Assembly: GCA_034509495.1 (NCBI GenBank)
Contig: CM067503.1
Location: 22,778,671 to 22,842,670, forward strand
Reading direction: 5' to 3'
Length of the DNA stretch: 64,000 nucleotides
From: Acestrorhynchus altus
Taxonomy: Eukaryota; Chordata; Actinopteri; Characiformes; Acestrorhynchidae
The position numbers and the translations under genes were made by a program. The notes below the pieces were generated by a model, which saw only the letters and a program-made list of their open reading frames with translations, did no database searches and was not told the DNA's origin. Below, piece by piece: positions 48,339 to 59,444 of the stretch (its first letter is position 1; each line of letters begins with the position of its first letter).

Positions 48339-51300
48339 ATAAGTATGCATATATATATATATATATACTGAAACCAAAATTATTGATACCCCTGGCAAAT
48401 TTAATTTTTTTAATCAAGCTGGTTTGTGGCAGACACAGGAGGTCACTAAGGACCTGTGGCTGTGCATTGTGGACGCTCATATTTTAGGGAAGGGCTATAG
48501 GCTATAGAGTATATAGGGTTCCAGTGGCTACAGTGCAAAGTGTTATTTTAAAAAATCCAAGAACATCTGGACAAAGAAGAAGACTTTTTCCCACTTTCAA
48601 ACATGGTGGTGGGAACCTAATCACAGTAAACAGCACCATGAAAAAGGAGCAATACATCAAAGTTCTCAACAGCATCATCAGGCAGTCTGCAGAGAAACTT
48701 GGCCTTGGGCACCAGTTGACATTTCAGCATGACAACATCTCAAACAACCAGCAAAAGTAGTGAAGAAATGGTTAGCAGACAAAAAGATGAATGTTTTTCA
48801 GTGGCCCAGCCAGAGTCAGATGGATTTCTTTCATTTTTTGTAACTAAATAATGTGTTAAATTAACCCCACCTACTGAGTTCGTACTGCATTCTGAGCAGT
48901 TTTTAGATGTTGAGCATTAAAGCCCCTATAGGTACAGTGCCACTATGGAGAAAGAAGCTTTCTGTTTTCCATATAGAGTAAATACATACAACAAAAATAA
49001 CAGAGAGCACCTTATCATTCCAATGGGATGAACCTGGGTAAATCTCTGAGCTTCAGATCAATGCTTCATTAAGCCATCAAGAGGAAGATTCCAATAATAT
49101 AGATGATTAATATAGTGAATTTTGGGACACACATCCCAGTGTTCAAATACACAAATTTGAGGGAATCCGGAAAATGATCTGTCAGACTGCTGTGAAAATT
49201 TCCATGATGTTACCACGGGAACGTAAGAAAATGACCAAAAGCTGGCATTTCAAATCAATATTGTGGTCATAATTGAATCAATGTTCAAACAACTTTTATT
49301 TTGAAAAGTGAATCAATATTGAGATAACAATGTTGTTTCAATATAATTCCAGTGTTGTTTGTGATTTTATAACTCATAATTTTCAATGCAACTATGACTT
49401 GTTTTGTTGTTTTGTTAACCTTTCCAGTACCATTTAAGATTAAACGTTATTTGAATGTTTTTCCAACATTGAAAAAAACATTATTTCAATGTTGAAGGTC
49501 TGTCATATGCTTGCCCAGCTTACATTTGATCCTATGTTACATCATGCCCCACTCTCCTATACTATACTATACTATACTATACTATACTATACTATACTAT
49601 ACTATACTATACTATACTATACTATCAATTACATTAATGACTACAATGAAATTACTATTACTACTGGAATTCTGAATACTCCAACTATAACACTGGCGTC
49701 ATCTCCATGTGGAACTGTGCTTGTGACATGCTTATGGCCCCACCCTACAGGGAATGTGCCAGGGATGAATGTTGAGATAACTGTCGTGGACACAGATTAC
49801 AGATCCTACGCTGTCTTGCTTTACAAGAGAAAGAAGAATGTCACCATGAAGCTCTATGGTATGTTGCCTAATTCAAACACACATCACTACATTAACCACT
49901 ACAATACCTGTTTAGCATATTAATAAAGAATTCGACATATTGGGCCAGATTCATGAACAGCACCACCAGACTTAATGTCACAGTAGCTTATTGAGCATCA
50001 TGGTGGACGTCTTTCAAAGCATTAATGCATGACTGAATACCCAGTGTTTTTACAGCTTCCAGCAGTTCAGGAGCTTCCATACAGATTAATAGGAGATTCT
50101 TCTCCTCTGTCAGGATTAAAAAGAAGAATTCGTGTAATTAAATCAGAGCAAATACAGAGTTTATGTATATCGCCTGTATATATGGATGCTTTTACTTTCA
50201 CTTTTTTTGTCTTGCACTTGCTGTTCATTGTGGATAGAACAGTTACACTTTGGCTTCTTTTATTAAAATCTTTGATGGTGGTTGTGAGATTTGCGTCCTT
50301 TTTGGCCCAAAACAAGTGAATCCCTGGTAATTTATATGCATAATATCTCATTAATGTAAATTTTGATTGGTCATTGAGGTATCTTGTGAAAATGCTGTGG
50401 TTGTAAAAAGACAACAGTGCTTTGATAACCACCACCATAATGTGTCTTATGTATTTTTTTTATGGCCCAACGTGTATTGCATTCATCCTAATTGTAACAT
50501 GAATACAACAGTGACTAATGGGTCTTTAGCCCTTTTATTGATCACAAATGAAATGTTAATCAGAAACAGTAACCAGACATAAGAAATTTTCATTTAGAAC
50601 TTTGAAGAATCTCACAAAATAGCTACTCATTAGAAACTTGACCCACACAGGTCCGGTGGGCTAGTAGGCTATTGTGTGTTCAGTTTTAAAATTTGTCTAT
50701 AACAGACTGCTGTGTGTGTTAAAGGCCGCTCTGCACAGGTTCCTGAAGCTATTGTGGACAAATTTGAGGAACTTGCAAAAAAACAAAATCTGGGGCTGGA
50801 TGTTATTTTCGAGTTTCCTGAATATGGTGAGGGTTAATAAAAGCTAATAAAACCAACAAACTACTACAAAGCAAATTGTATGATGTACAAACATTTGTTT
50901 ACTTTTTAATTGCTTTGTTTTCAGGGTTTTGTGAATCTGCAGATAAAGAGCATACTCTAGGTATGAGACATACCGTTTCTTTCTCTAATACTTTAGAAGC
51001 TCCTTAGAAACCCTGCTTTCCCTGAATCTTGCACTTCTATCAGCCATTTATGGCTTTTATTTGACATTCTTATGAGGAGAGACTTGCATGTGAATCATGT
51101 TACACAGACAGGTGAATGTAGTCTTAGGAATATCCAAGTATTATTACAAGGTAGGGGTACCTTGTACTTCCACTCAGTGGCCACTTTAATAGAAACACCT
51201 TTTTGTACTTCCGGTTTTCCATTTTATTAGAAACATGTCCAGGGTATTTGTCTGCAAAGCTTAGGCCAAAGCTTTAAAGGTCATTTAGTTGTCAATTTTT

Positions 51301-52025
51301 GTTGTTTTTCCTTAAATATGATCTTTACACCAGTGTTGTCACAGCATTGATTGGAGTCATATGTCAGTCACAGTGAAGAGATACTGAGTCTAGATTTTTT
51401 TATCTAAACAAAGGAAGTCAAATGAGTCTTCCTGACTGTTTCATTTCTATTTGATGAACATTTGTCCAATTGATTTTTTATCAGCTAAACAAATTCTGAC
51501 CGAGCCAAACACAGTCTGTAATTTCTCCTCTGTTTTGATCTTTAAATCCAATCTCAGAACCTACCTTTTTATTCAGTGCCATTCATCTCATTTAGTTTTC
51601 TTCCTACTTCCACTGCTGTATTTTCTCTTATGTGGTGTCCTATCCTCTGATTTGCTTTCTATTTCTGTCTGTAATGTGTTTCATCTGTTATGTTAGAGTT
51701 TAAATACTGTATCATATTTAGGGGTTAGTAGTTTTGGAATTTAGATTTGATTTATAATTATTAGCTCCATTTTATTAAAAGGAAATGAATCTAATATTTT
51801 TGCTCTCACAATGTGTGCAATAGATCATAAACACACTACCATATTTAGTTTGAATTCCTGATTTGGCAGCAAGGAAGCAGCTGAGAAATGCACCAGCTTG
51901 TCTTTGACTGGCTCAGCCTGTGGGTATAATGGGGTCTATACTAGCCCTCATATTTTATAAAACCTCAGCCATGACAGATGTGTGAATAATGCCTTCTACC
52001 TTTCTCTGTTCCAGTGATGAAATGA
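43439..52025 (+). CDS. c8g: Complement component C8 gamma chain (lipocalin; 7 coding exons, complete)
   Basis: Coding exons: 43439-43603, 44739-44884, 47997-48067, 49751-49858, 50725-50826, 50925-50960, 52015-52025; sum 639 nt, 212 aa. Residues 1-24 are a signal peptide (ALLLVLLVLAVFESVEG). A lysine-rich stretch follows (RKTRHKGKKKDKQK), then the lipocalin GxW motif in LSGKWYLL and a beta-barrel. Human C8G shares the SRC motif plus a basic/helical stretch, CWEIQQQY versus CWQVRQLY, GRFLL, TDYxSxAVL and FPEYGFCESAD versus FPKYGFCEAAD. Three mature cysteines are present: the one after the first strand, used in human to bond C8 alpha, and the CW/GFC disulfide pair. The secreted plasma protein rides on C8 alpha in the membrane attack complex. 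The second ATG (43,442) is also possible. The last exon encodes only the final residues (VMK). Confidence 0.92.
45940..46870. repeat. Diverged duplicated segment in c8g intron 2
   Basis: Two segments about 550 bases apart share ordered text: TTCACTGAGCTACAACAAGC with TTCTCTGAGCTACAATGATC, and CATACTGTTGTCATGAGATA with AACCTGCTGTTGTGATGAGA. Both end near ATCAGTTTG or ATCAGCTTG. Likely two copies of an unnamed repeat. Confidence 0.5.
47309..47398. repeat. (AT)n microsatellite in c8g intron 2
   Basis: About 45 pure AT units; may extrude as a cruciform. Confidence 0.97.
47936..47967. repeat. (TG)n microsatellite before c8g exon 3
   Basis: About 16 TG units ending 29 bases before exon 3 (47,997), with only a short pyrimidine tract (CTTCTCTTCTTC) between, the same layout as at armc3 exon 3. 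Confidence 0.9.
48238..48366. repeat. (CA)n then (TA)n compound microsatellite
   Basis: CA run to about 48,290, then TA runs 48,299-48,335 and 48,351-48,366. Lies in c8g intron 3. Confidence 0.93.
48370..48840 (+). mobile_element. Tc1-like element, 3' transposase fragment
   Basis: An end motif AAAATTATTGATACCCCTGG at 48,377 leads, after a deletion, into transposase text: FKHGGGNLI, KEQYIKVLNSIIRQSAEKLG and FQHDNISNNQQK, the central DDE domain of a Tc1 transposase; the D of FQHDN is the second catalytic acid. A stop follows and WPSQSP-like text appears near 48,800. Confidence 0.75.
49556..49625. repeat. (ACTAT)n pentanucleotide microsatellite
   Basis: About 14 units in c8g intron 3, 125 bases before exon 4. 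Confidence 0.97.
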
Positions 52026-52127
52026 GATGCCACCAGATGTATGTGTTTCAGAGACATCTCCTGTCAAAAGCCACTGTGTGGACTTTCTTGAAAGACAAGA
52101 TGAGCACATCTGACACATAATGGAAGC

Positions 52128-52133
52128 AATAAA
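52128..52133 (+). terminator. c8g: c8g polyadenylation signal
   Basis: AATAAA 103 bases after the stop codon. Confidence 0.7.
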
Positions 52134-52149
52134 TGAGATAAAACTGTAA

Positions 52150-53840
52150 AATTCCACGTGTTTTCTCTCAAAAATCGAATCAGATAAATTGCTTTAAGAT
52201 ACTATGCTACATTTATTGCATATTAAATTTGCCATCATATTTATTTTGTAGTGGATGCTTAATCTCATTCACATTCCTGGTGGTAGATTTCATTGAGTCC
52301 AGATGTGAAGAGGAGCGTTCCTTACAAAACGGGAGACAAACACGTTGTATAAATTAGCTTATGCATGCAAGTGTGTGCACGTGTTTTTGTGTGATATAAC
52401 CCTTAAAAAGAACCTCCCTGCCCGCCCATTTCCTGACCAGCGTGTGAGATGTTACACAACTGATGCAGTAAACACACCTCACACTCAAATGCCATGAAAA
52501 AAAAGCTGTTTTTGTTACACAACATTACTTTATTATAGCTCCATTTATAAAAGAAACACATGCAACATGTGCCTAAGAAAATGTGCCAGTATCAGGTTTC
52601 ATTTCTTCCATAAAAGACTAGTTTGGCTTACACAATCTCCCCTTTGCCCTAAATGTAGCTTCTTTAGTTTTGCACCAGAGCTTTAAGACTACGTTCTCTT
52701 AAGATTCAGCTCACAGACAGATGCTCTTACATTTTCCATTTGCTGGTATAATTCAGGAGTCATTTTTCCATCAGTGATGCCAAGTCATTGTTGCCCATTT
52801 TCAGCAAAATAGGTGAAAAAAATGATGCTACCAATATTGTGATCAGTCTTTATGTTGGAATGAAATTCTTTCCTTTCATAATGCTTCTCATTTAAACCAG
52901 AAAGACCTATTTTGGTCTCACCCATCCAAAACCCCAACTCCTCTGAGGTGATTCATAGTTCATTCATAGATAGATTTCCAAATGTCCACATTTGTTCAGT
53001 TTGTTTTTCCGTATCTATTTTTAAGGACTACTGATGAAATTTTAAGGCCAATTCATGCAATAATATAGAAAATAAAGAATTTATAAAAACTTTTAAGCAC
53101 TACTGTAGGTGACCCTTCTTTGCTGCCAGTGCATTTCAGTATTTAAACTTTATGCATTATATGGTCATAAGTGTCCTTGAATAAAGTGATAATAATACTT
53201 AATTCACAGCGAACCTGTTTGCATATGTAAACACTGTCCAATTCACATATCAAATATGTTATATATCAGAGCCAGATTTAAATGGGCCCAAACAGACATG
53301 TTTGACAAAAGTGCAAAACATTTTGGAAAATTAAATCATTTTAAATTCATGGTCCAGTTGCCAGTACACTGTTTTTTGCTTTTTTGCACTCCTTTTTCAC
53401 TTTTGATAGGTACTGACCACTGGATACTGGGAACACCATACATGACCTAGCCTTTTGGAGAAGATCTGAATCATCTAATCGTCACAATCTAGCTGTGGTC
53501 AAAGTGATTCTCATGCTGAACTTCTTATGCCTGTCCATTTCTCCTGCTTCAAAACATTAACTTCAAAAACTCTCTGTTCACTTGTCTAATAAAGTGTATA
53601 TACTGTATATATATCTCACTGAGTAATTTAGATGACTTCACATGAACCGTCTCAAATTAGTTTAGTTGAGTTCAGTGTATTCAAAAAAATGTCTGATTCA
53701 GAAAGGAATAGAACAGAGGGACAGTCTATGGACCTGTGTTATCAGGCAGGGGTACATGTGCAAGTTGTGCAACAGCTAATTGGCATTGTGAAGTGTGTGT
53801 GAGGGGTGGGGTTAAAGAGTGAGGGATGGATTAGGACACT
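52150..53840. other. Intergenic between c8g and the lcn15-like gene
   Basis: AT-rich, no exon recognised. A repeat tail at about 53,480-53,600 (CCTGTCCATTTCTCCTGCTT and TCTAATAAAGTG) matches a fish element whose head (CAGTGGCCACTTTAATAGAA) is at 51,175 in c8g intron 6. Confidence 0.45.
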
Positions 53841-53850
53841 CACTCAGGAG

Positions 53851-53858
53851 GATAAAAG
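53851..53858 (+). promoter_or_regulatory. TATA-like box of the lcn15-like gene
   Basis: GATAAAAG 90 bases before the ATG, at a plausible distance for a start near 53,880. A TATA promoter suits a tissue-restricted secreted protein gene. Confidence 0.45.
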
Positions 53859-53940
53859 ACTCTCATGCATGCCCAACTTTAGACTCTTCACTTCCAGGCT
53901 CACCAATACACGACTCTGCCTCTACAGTCGAGACCCAACC

Positions 53941-54109
53941 ATGCTGGGGTTCCTGGCCTTATTGATGTGTGCTGCAGTGGCATGCGGAGACATCATGCCC
54001 ATGACCGGCTTCAACCTGGAGGAGGTAAATCTGGCATTATTTGAATACATATATGAAATGTATATGAATATATATATGAATACAGATGAAATGTGTTTAA
54101 TTTGAAACC

Positions 54110-54147
<38 letters not shown>

Positions 54148-56176
54148 TATATGAGTTTACCCCAAAAAACTCTATATTAGAATAAACCCACATAAACATA
54201 AAGTCAGTGCTCAATAAGTGTGTTAACCTGCAAAACTTTATATAACATTAGAATAAACCCAAATAAACATAAAGTCAGTGCTCAGTGAGAATGTTATCTG
54301 CTTTAAATCTCTGTAATAAATTCATATCTTCAAACTTACCCTTCACCCCAGATTTTCTTGCGTGTGTAAAAGCAGCTCATATGAGATTTGTAACTCAGTA
54401 TATTTTATCTTGTAATTTTCAGGTTAAAGGAACGTGGCATCTTATTGGCTTTGCCACAAATGCCGACTGGTTTGTGAATCATAAGTCCAGCATGAAGATG
54501 GGAAAGGTTATACTGAAGCCAACAGTGGATGGAGATCTGGACCTCACTTACACAAATCTAAAGTATGTTTTCTTTTCTATTTGAAACCCAATTTACAGCT
54601 CTGTCAGTAGCTGTAGACACTATAAGGGCTCTAAAGGCTTATGTCCCAGAACCACAATAAGCCAATTTTCAATCTTCAGCACTGCTAATAGAATTTAATA
54701 TAAGACTATGCCTTGATCGATATTATAAACCTACACTGTCTGAGACAAACTACTAATTCCCATCTCAACCTTTTCCTGCACTCACAAAACAACAGAAACC
54801 TCACAATTTTCTAATAAGATTCTGGTCATTACAGAACACAGACTGTTCCTTTAATCACTCCGAACTGACACCGTTTCTGTTTATTCCCAGAGATGATGGC
54901 TCCTGCTGGAGGATGACACATCTTGCGAAAAAGACTGACATTCCTGGACGTTTTGTTTTCTACAGCCAGCGTCAGTCTATTAAACTTCTTCTGAATTAAC
55001 ACTTTAACACAGCTTTAACAAATATTGAAACAAAATAGTAAAAATCATTCAAAATCTAAATAATATTAAAAGAACAGATATGTGCACAAAAAACAGGGTT
55101 TTTTCTTTTTTATATAAAATGTCATTTATAGAAATGTAATTTTCTTGTCAGGAAAACGATATGACTCCCCCCACATTTATAAATACTTAAAAATGCCTAA
55201 ACTTTGAATCAGGCGCAGCACATCAACTGCACATTAGACCACTGCTAGAGAGGAGGCCGTCTTCTTTTATCCTCAGTAATCAGTTGTAATGTTTGAGTGC
55301 ACAGATTTCCGAAGGTTTCCCAGGTTTCCGAACTTTTCCTCACGAAAATTGCATTTCTAATAGTTACATTTTACAAATTATGTTTGAAAGACGGTTTTAC
55401 GTGTTTAGTAAAAACACCTCCATCATCCAATACAGTTCAAATGAAGATCAAATGTCCATGTTAACTATGTTTACAAAGTCAAAGATGTTCATGGGGTGTC
55501 CCAACATTTTCACATGACTGTATAATCATATATGCATTTAGAGATTTGGTTGGAAGTAGTTCCTGAATAATTCCTCATAGTTACTAGATCATTTCTGTTC
55601 AATATCAAAAGCTTTTTTATACATAATGAAAAAGTCATATGTTCTAAATAATTCAGAGTAGTTTCTAAATAAATCATAATAGATACTAAGGTTTGGATTT
55701 GATACAGTTACACATGGCACATTTCATGTTCTGAATGGAAAATGTTGTTCCTGATTTCCCAGGCTGGGGGAATAATAACGACATGCGTTTTGTTGATGTC
55801 AAATCTGATGAGTTTGCCCTTGTCCACACCATCAAGGTGAAAGGTGGCGTGTCTGAAGTCCTCAACAAGTTGTACGGTAGGGTTATTGGTCATGTTCGTC
55901 TCATCATGCTGACATAATTAGCTTTGTTGATTTGGAAATTTGTTTAATACCCATGTTATATTACAGGCCGCAGCCCAGACCTGAGTGAAGACCTGAAGAA
56001 GAGATTCCAGAAATTATCTTTGGACACTGGGATCAATCCTGAGAACACTGTCATTCTGTCACCAAATGGTAACATTTTACTTAAAAACTCACCACCACAT
56101 AGTTACATCTACACCATTGAGTTATGCTGTTGTAAATAAAGCTGGTGTTTACTGTTATCTTTCAGGCGAGTGCTGA
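53941..56176 (+). CDS. lcn15: Secreted lipocalin, lcn15-like (6 exons, complete)
   Basis: Coding exons: 53941-54024, 54423-54562, 54891-54970, 55763-55876, 55967-56068, 56166-56176; sum 531 nt, 176 aa. Residues 1-16 are a signal peptide (MLGFLALLMCAAVACG). The lipocalin GxW motif is in VKGTWHLIGFATN, followed by barrel strands (GDLDLTYTNLK; SCWRMTHLAKK; GRFVFYSQ; FALVHTIKVKG), then a C-terminal helix (SPDLSEDLKKRFQKLSLD). Two cysteines remain after the signal: SCW on the barrel and the very last residue, encoded by a tiny last exon (GEC stop). They form the usual lipocalin disulfide. Such proteins carry small hydrophobic ligands outside the cell. Intron phases match c8g just upstream, so the two are tandem paralogues. 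The lcn15 name rests on resemblance and the c8g linkage; another lipocalin name is possible. Confidence 0.88.
54113..54144. repeat. (GA)n microsatellite in intron 1 of the lcn15-like gene
   Basis: About 16 GA units. Confidence 0.95.
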
Positions 56177-56498
56177 ATATCTCACGCCTTCAAAGACAAG
56201 CTTCAGATGCTCCTGGAGAAACTGGAGCTCCAGTTTTCTCTTTCTGTCTTCAGCAACTCATTTTGTCTTCACTGATTCAGAGGAAAACCAGCAGGTTGCG
56301 ATGTAGCATGTAGATGTCCACAATTTAGCACATCACTGAGAAGAGCAGGAGGCCTACTAAGATCCTCCAAATTAAGACACTTGGTTTAATTTCAGGAAAA
56401 GTTCCACACACTGCTTTCCATTATTCCATTTCATTCCCACCTGATTTTTGCTGATATTGTATATTTTACTGTGGATATTGTATACAGATCTACTGTCA

Positions 56499-56504
56499 AA
56501 TAAA
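56499..56504 (+). terminator. lcn15: Polyadenylation signal of the lcn15-like gene
   Basis: AATAAA 323 bases after the stop codon. Confidence 0.7.
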
Positions 56505-56509
56505 ATTGT

Positions 56510-58549
56510 TTACAAACTTCAGATGCTTGATTTATATGACAAAAAAAGAAACATCAGGCACAAAATACTATATTTTTAATAATTTTGTATTTACAAATGT
56601 TATGTACACACTTTTCAGAATATACCTACTCAAAATGATACATTATGCTTTTCCATGTGCGCTTCTTCTCATGTGTCTATCTCCTACCAGACAAGAGGCT
56701 ATGTTCAGTTGTCTTGCATGTAAAATTTCGTTCTTAAAATCCACTGATTATTATTAGTATTTTAGAACCACTTTCTGATGAGAAGATCTTAAAAGATCCA
56801 GTGAGGGTCAAACCAACAGTGCCACTGTAGATAAAGTTTCAAGTTCTTCCTGAATCTCTGATGTTGCACCTTTAGTCATCCAGGAAAAGGGCTGCTCAAT
56901 CTTAATTCATCAAACACAAGCAAAACACACAAACTGAAATCTGATACAAATGAAAAAGAAACTTCATTTAAATGCAAAAGCATGACCAACAGTTGATGTC
57001 TAATCAAATAAACATAAACTTCAAGTGCGAACATTAACACCACCATGGTGCCAGGCTCCTACATCCCTTTATGAGCGGTTTCACATTTGCAATGAACTTT
57101 GACACGATATTTTGGACGATTTGTGCAAAATTTGCTTGATTTGCTGAGCCATGATTTTACCTTTTTGCCCTTACTCCAAAACTTTGTTTAGATTGGTTTT
57201 GAAATACAACAATATGACCCACTTCTGTCTGAGCCTCTAATTGTGACTAAACGCTGAACATTAGAACATTGGTTTACATTTAACTGTCCAGTTCAAAGTA
57301 GCTATAAAAGAAGACAATGTTTTAAAAGCCTACATTAATCAAAAGTCAATACGACAGGCTTACATTTTTTTTTCCATTTTACCGGCCAGTCAGTTCTATC
57401 TATAAATATGAACGAATGCCTGAAATCCCTCCGTCGACACTGGTGCTACTGCACCAACTGTGCTGTTGCTGCAGCCTTCTACACTATCAGTATGGTAATG
57501 TCACAGTGACACACAGCTCTTTTCACTTGCTTTCTGAAGATCATCAAATACAGCACATCAAGTTAGGAGTGAGGCATAACGTGCTGGCTTTTGGCCACAG
57601 CCATGGAGGGTCAGCAGAATCAGCAAATTCTGACCCATTAGTCAAACGGTCAATAATATGGTGGTTTTACAATGCCTATATGTCGTTGTCCAATTAACTG
57701 ACCAACCCATTATGTCTAGAAATCTGAAAAGGTGCTCAAAACTCCTTGCTGTGTTACTGTGGAGAATCCTATGGTAAATTTGTAACAATACACCTAAAAG
57801 AAAAGCAAACACCAAGTTAATTCACAGACCAATTTCTCTCTCTATGACATGACCCCTTTCCTAGTGGCAGCAAGCTTATTGTGGTGCATCTCCAATCCAC
57901 GTTGGAAAAGCAGTGTCAAAACAAAAAGTCCACCAAAAAAAAAGAGGAAGCAAAAACTAAGAGAACATAAGAATGATGGGGCATTCAGCACAACACACTA
58001 TAACAGCATTGTCCAGATCTGGTTCTGGAGAAGCAGAGTCCAGCACAGGTTGGTGACGTTCACACTCAAACACATTTACTAACTGCTAACGAACTGTGTC
58101 AGGTCACCAAACTGGGATGGCTTGCAGTACTCCAGGTTCAAAACTGGACACACCTGCTCAGGGTTAGGTATCAAAATTCAATACTTTATTGTTACTGACT
58201 TCCTTCAGTACTACAGAGCGTTTAAAACCAAATTTCATTATCAAAGCAATCAGTCTTTTTTTTTTTTCAGTCAATAAGCACGCTAGGGTGGTGACTGGCT
58301 GTCTACAGCCCCTTATTTACTCCAATCAGTAAGTTTACCCACTTATAAACATCTCATTTCTGAGCTTTTTCGGAGTTTCGTATCAGTACTGAAAAATTGT
58401 AAATGACAGCCAGCCCTGCACCTGCTCCAATCTCCACTGTAATGTACTGACCGCAATGTGAGGACCGCAACTGCAGCTAAAACAAAAAGCTGATAAAAGC
58501 AGGGAGGTATTATTCTTGCTTAACAAGCACTTCTAGGCCTGCTGACCAC
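56510..58549. other. Convergent intergenic or zfx-like 3' leader sequence, no coding seen
   Basis: Lies between the 3' ends of the lcn15-like gene (plus) and the zfx-like gene (minus). A minus-strand AATAAA occurs near 58,184 (TTTATT on plus) and could end the zfx-like transcript, but this is not certain. No recognisable exon or transposase on either strand. Confidence 0.4.
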
Positions 58550-59420
58550 TAGGGCTGCAAGATATAGATGAAGTTTCACACTGAAAATGTACAATATTGC
58601 AAAGCCTTACAATGTTTTAAAAATCACATTTTACAAATCAACCTTGGATATGACGGCTGCATGTTCTTGTTTTTATGTTTGTGAGATCTTGTGACTGCTT
58701 TGAATGCTCCAAAATCCCACAGAAACATCTGCAACTTGTAAGGATACTATGTGTTTAGCGATGTCACAATCAGGCTGTGTTCACACAGCAGAAAAAAAGT
58801 GGCCCAAATCCGATCTTTTTTGTCATGTGACCCACGTGCCATTTGTGTGGTTGTGTCGATGGCAAAAGCGCTGAATCTGACACTTTATCCGATTTGGGCC
58901 ACAATGTGGTACTGGAATCCAATCCATCTCAGATTTCAGGCTATGCCTTTCTGTCTCAACAACCAGATTGGAATTTATGTGCCTTCCCATTAATCCGACA
59001 TGACATTCCAAAGACATACTGTGATTGCTCCGTGTTTCAGATGAAGGATCGTGGTTACAGCGGCAGGGAAATAAAAAGCATAAAAGCAAAATGAAATGAA
59101 AGTAAATCTCCAGGACTGGACATTTCGGGCATGTGTGTTAGCTTTGGAGCACATAGCGTTCAGACAAATGTCAGATATACAGTAGGTTAGTATGAACAGG
59201 TGAACAACTGGATTTGGTGTGAAAATTGTATTTGGCCCACTTTTCCTCATCTTTCTCCAAAAGAAGTTCACCGATGTCTGAATTTGAAAGAGGCACATTT
59301 GCACACTGCAGCCTTTTTGTGTCACAATTAAGAGGTTCCATTTACAGGCTGCAGCTATCAGAATTGCAAACGCAGACACTTCAATAGCCATTATCAAGCG
59401 ACATATATCATGCAGCCCTA
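58550..59420. mobile_element. hAT-type MITE immediately 3' of the zfx-like stop codon
   Basis: TAGGGCTGCAAGATATA at the left and the reverse complement of the right end, TAGGGCTGCATGATATATG, form a terminal inverted repeat. The flanks CTGACCAC and CTGACAGC are an imperfect 8-base target duplication (6 of 8). No transposase. Inside, 58,775-59,100 carries TGTTCACACAGCAG and GTGGCCCAAATCCGATCTTT, text of another common repeat, so an insertion may be nested here. The minus-strand open frame at 58,990-59,448 is not a gene. Confidence 0.7.
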
Positions 59421-59444
59421 CTGACAGCAGCTTTTTGGAGAACA

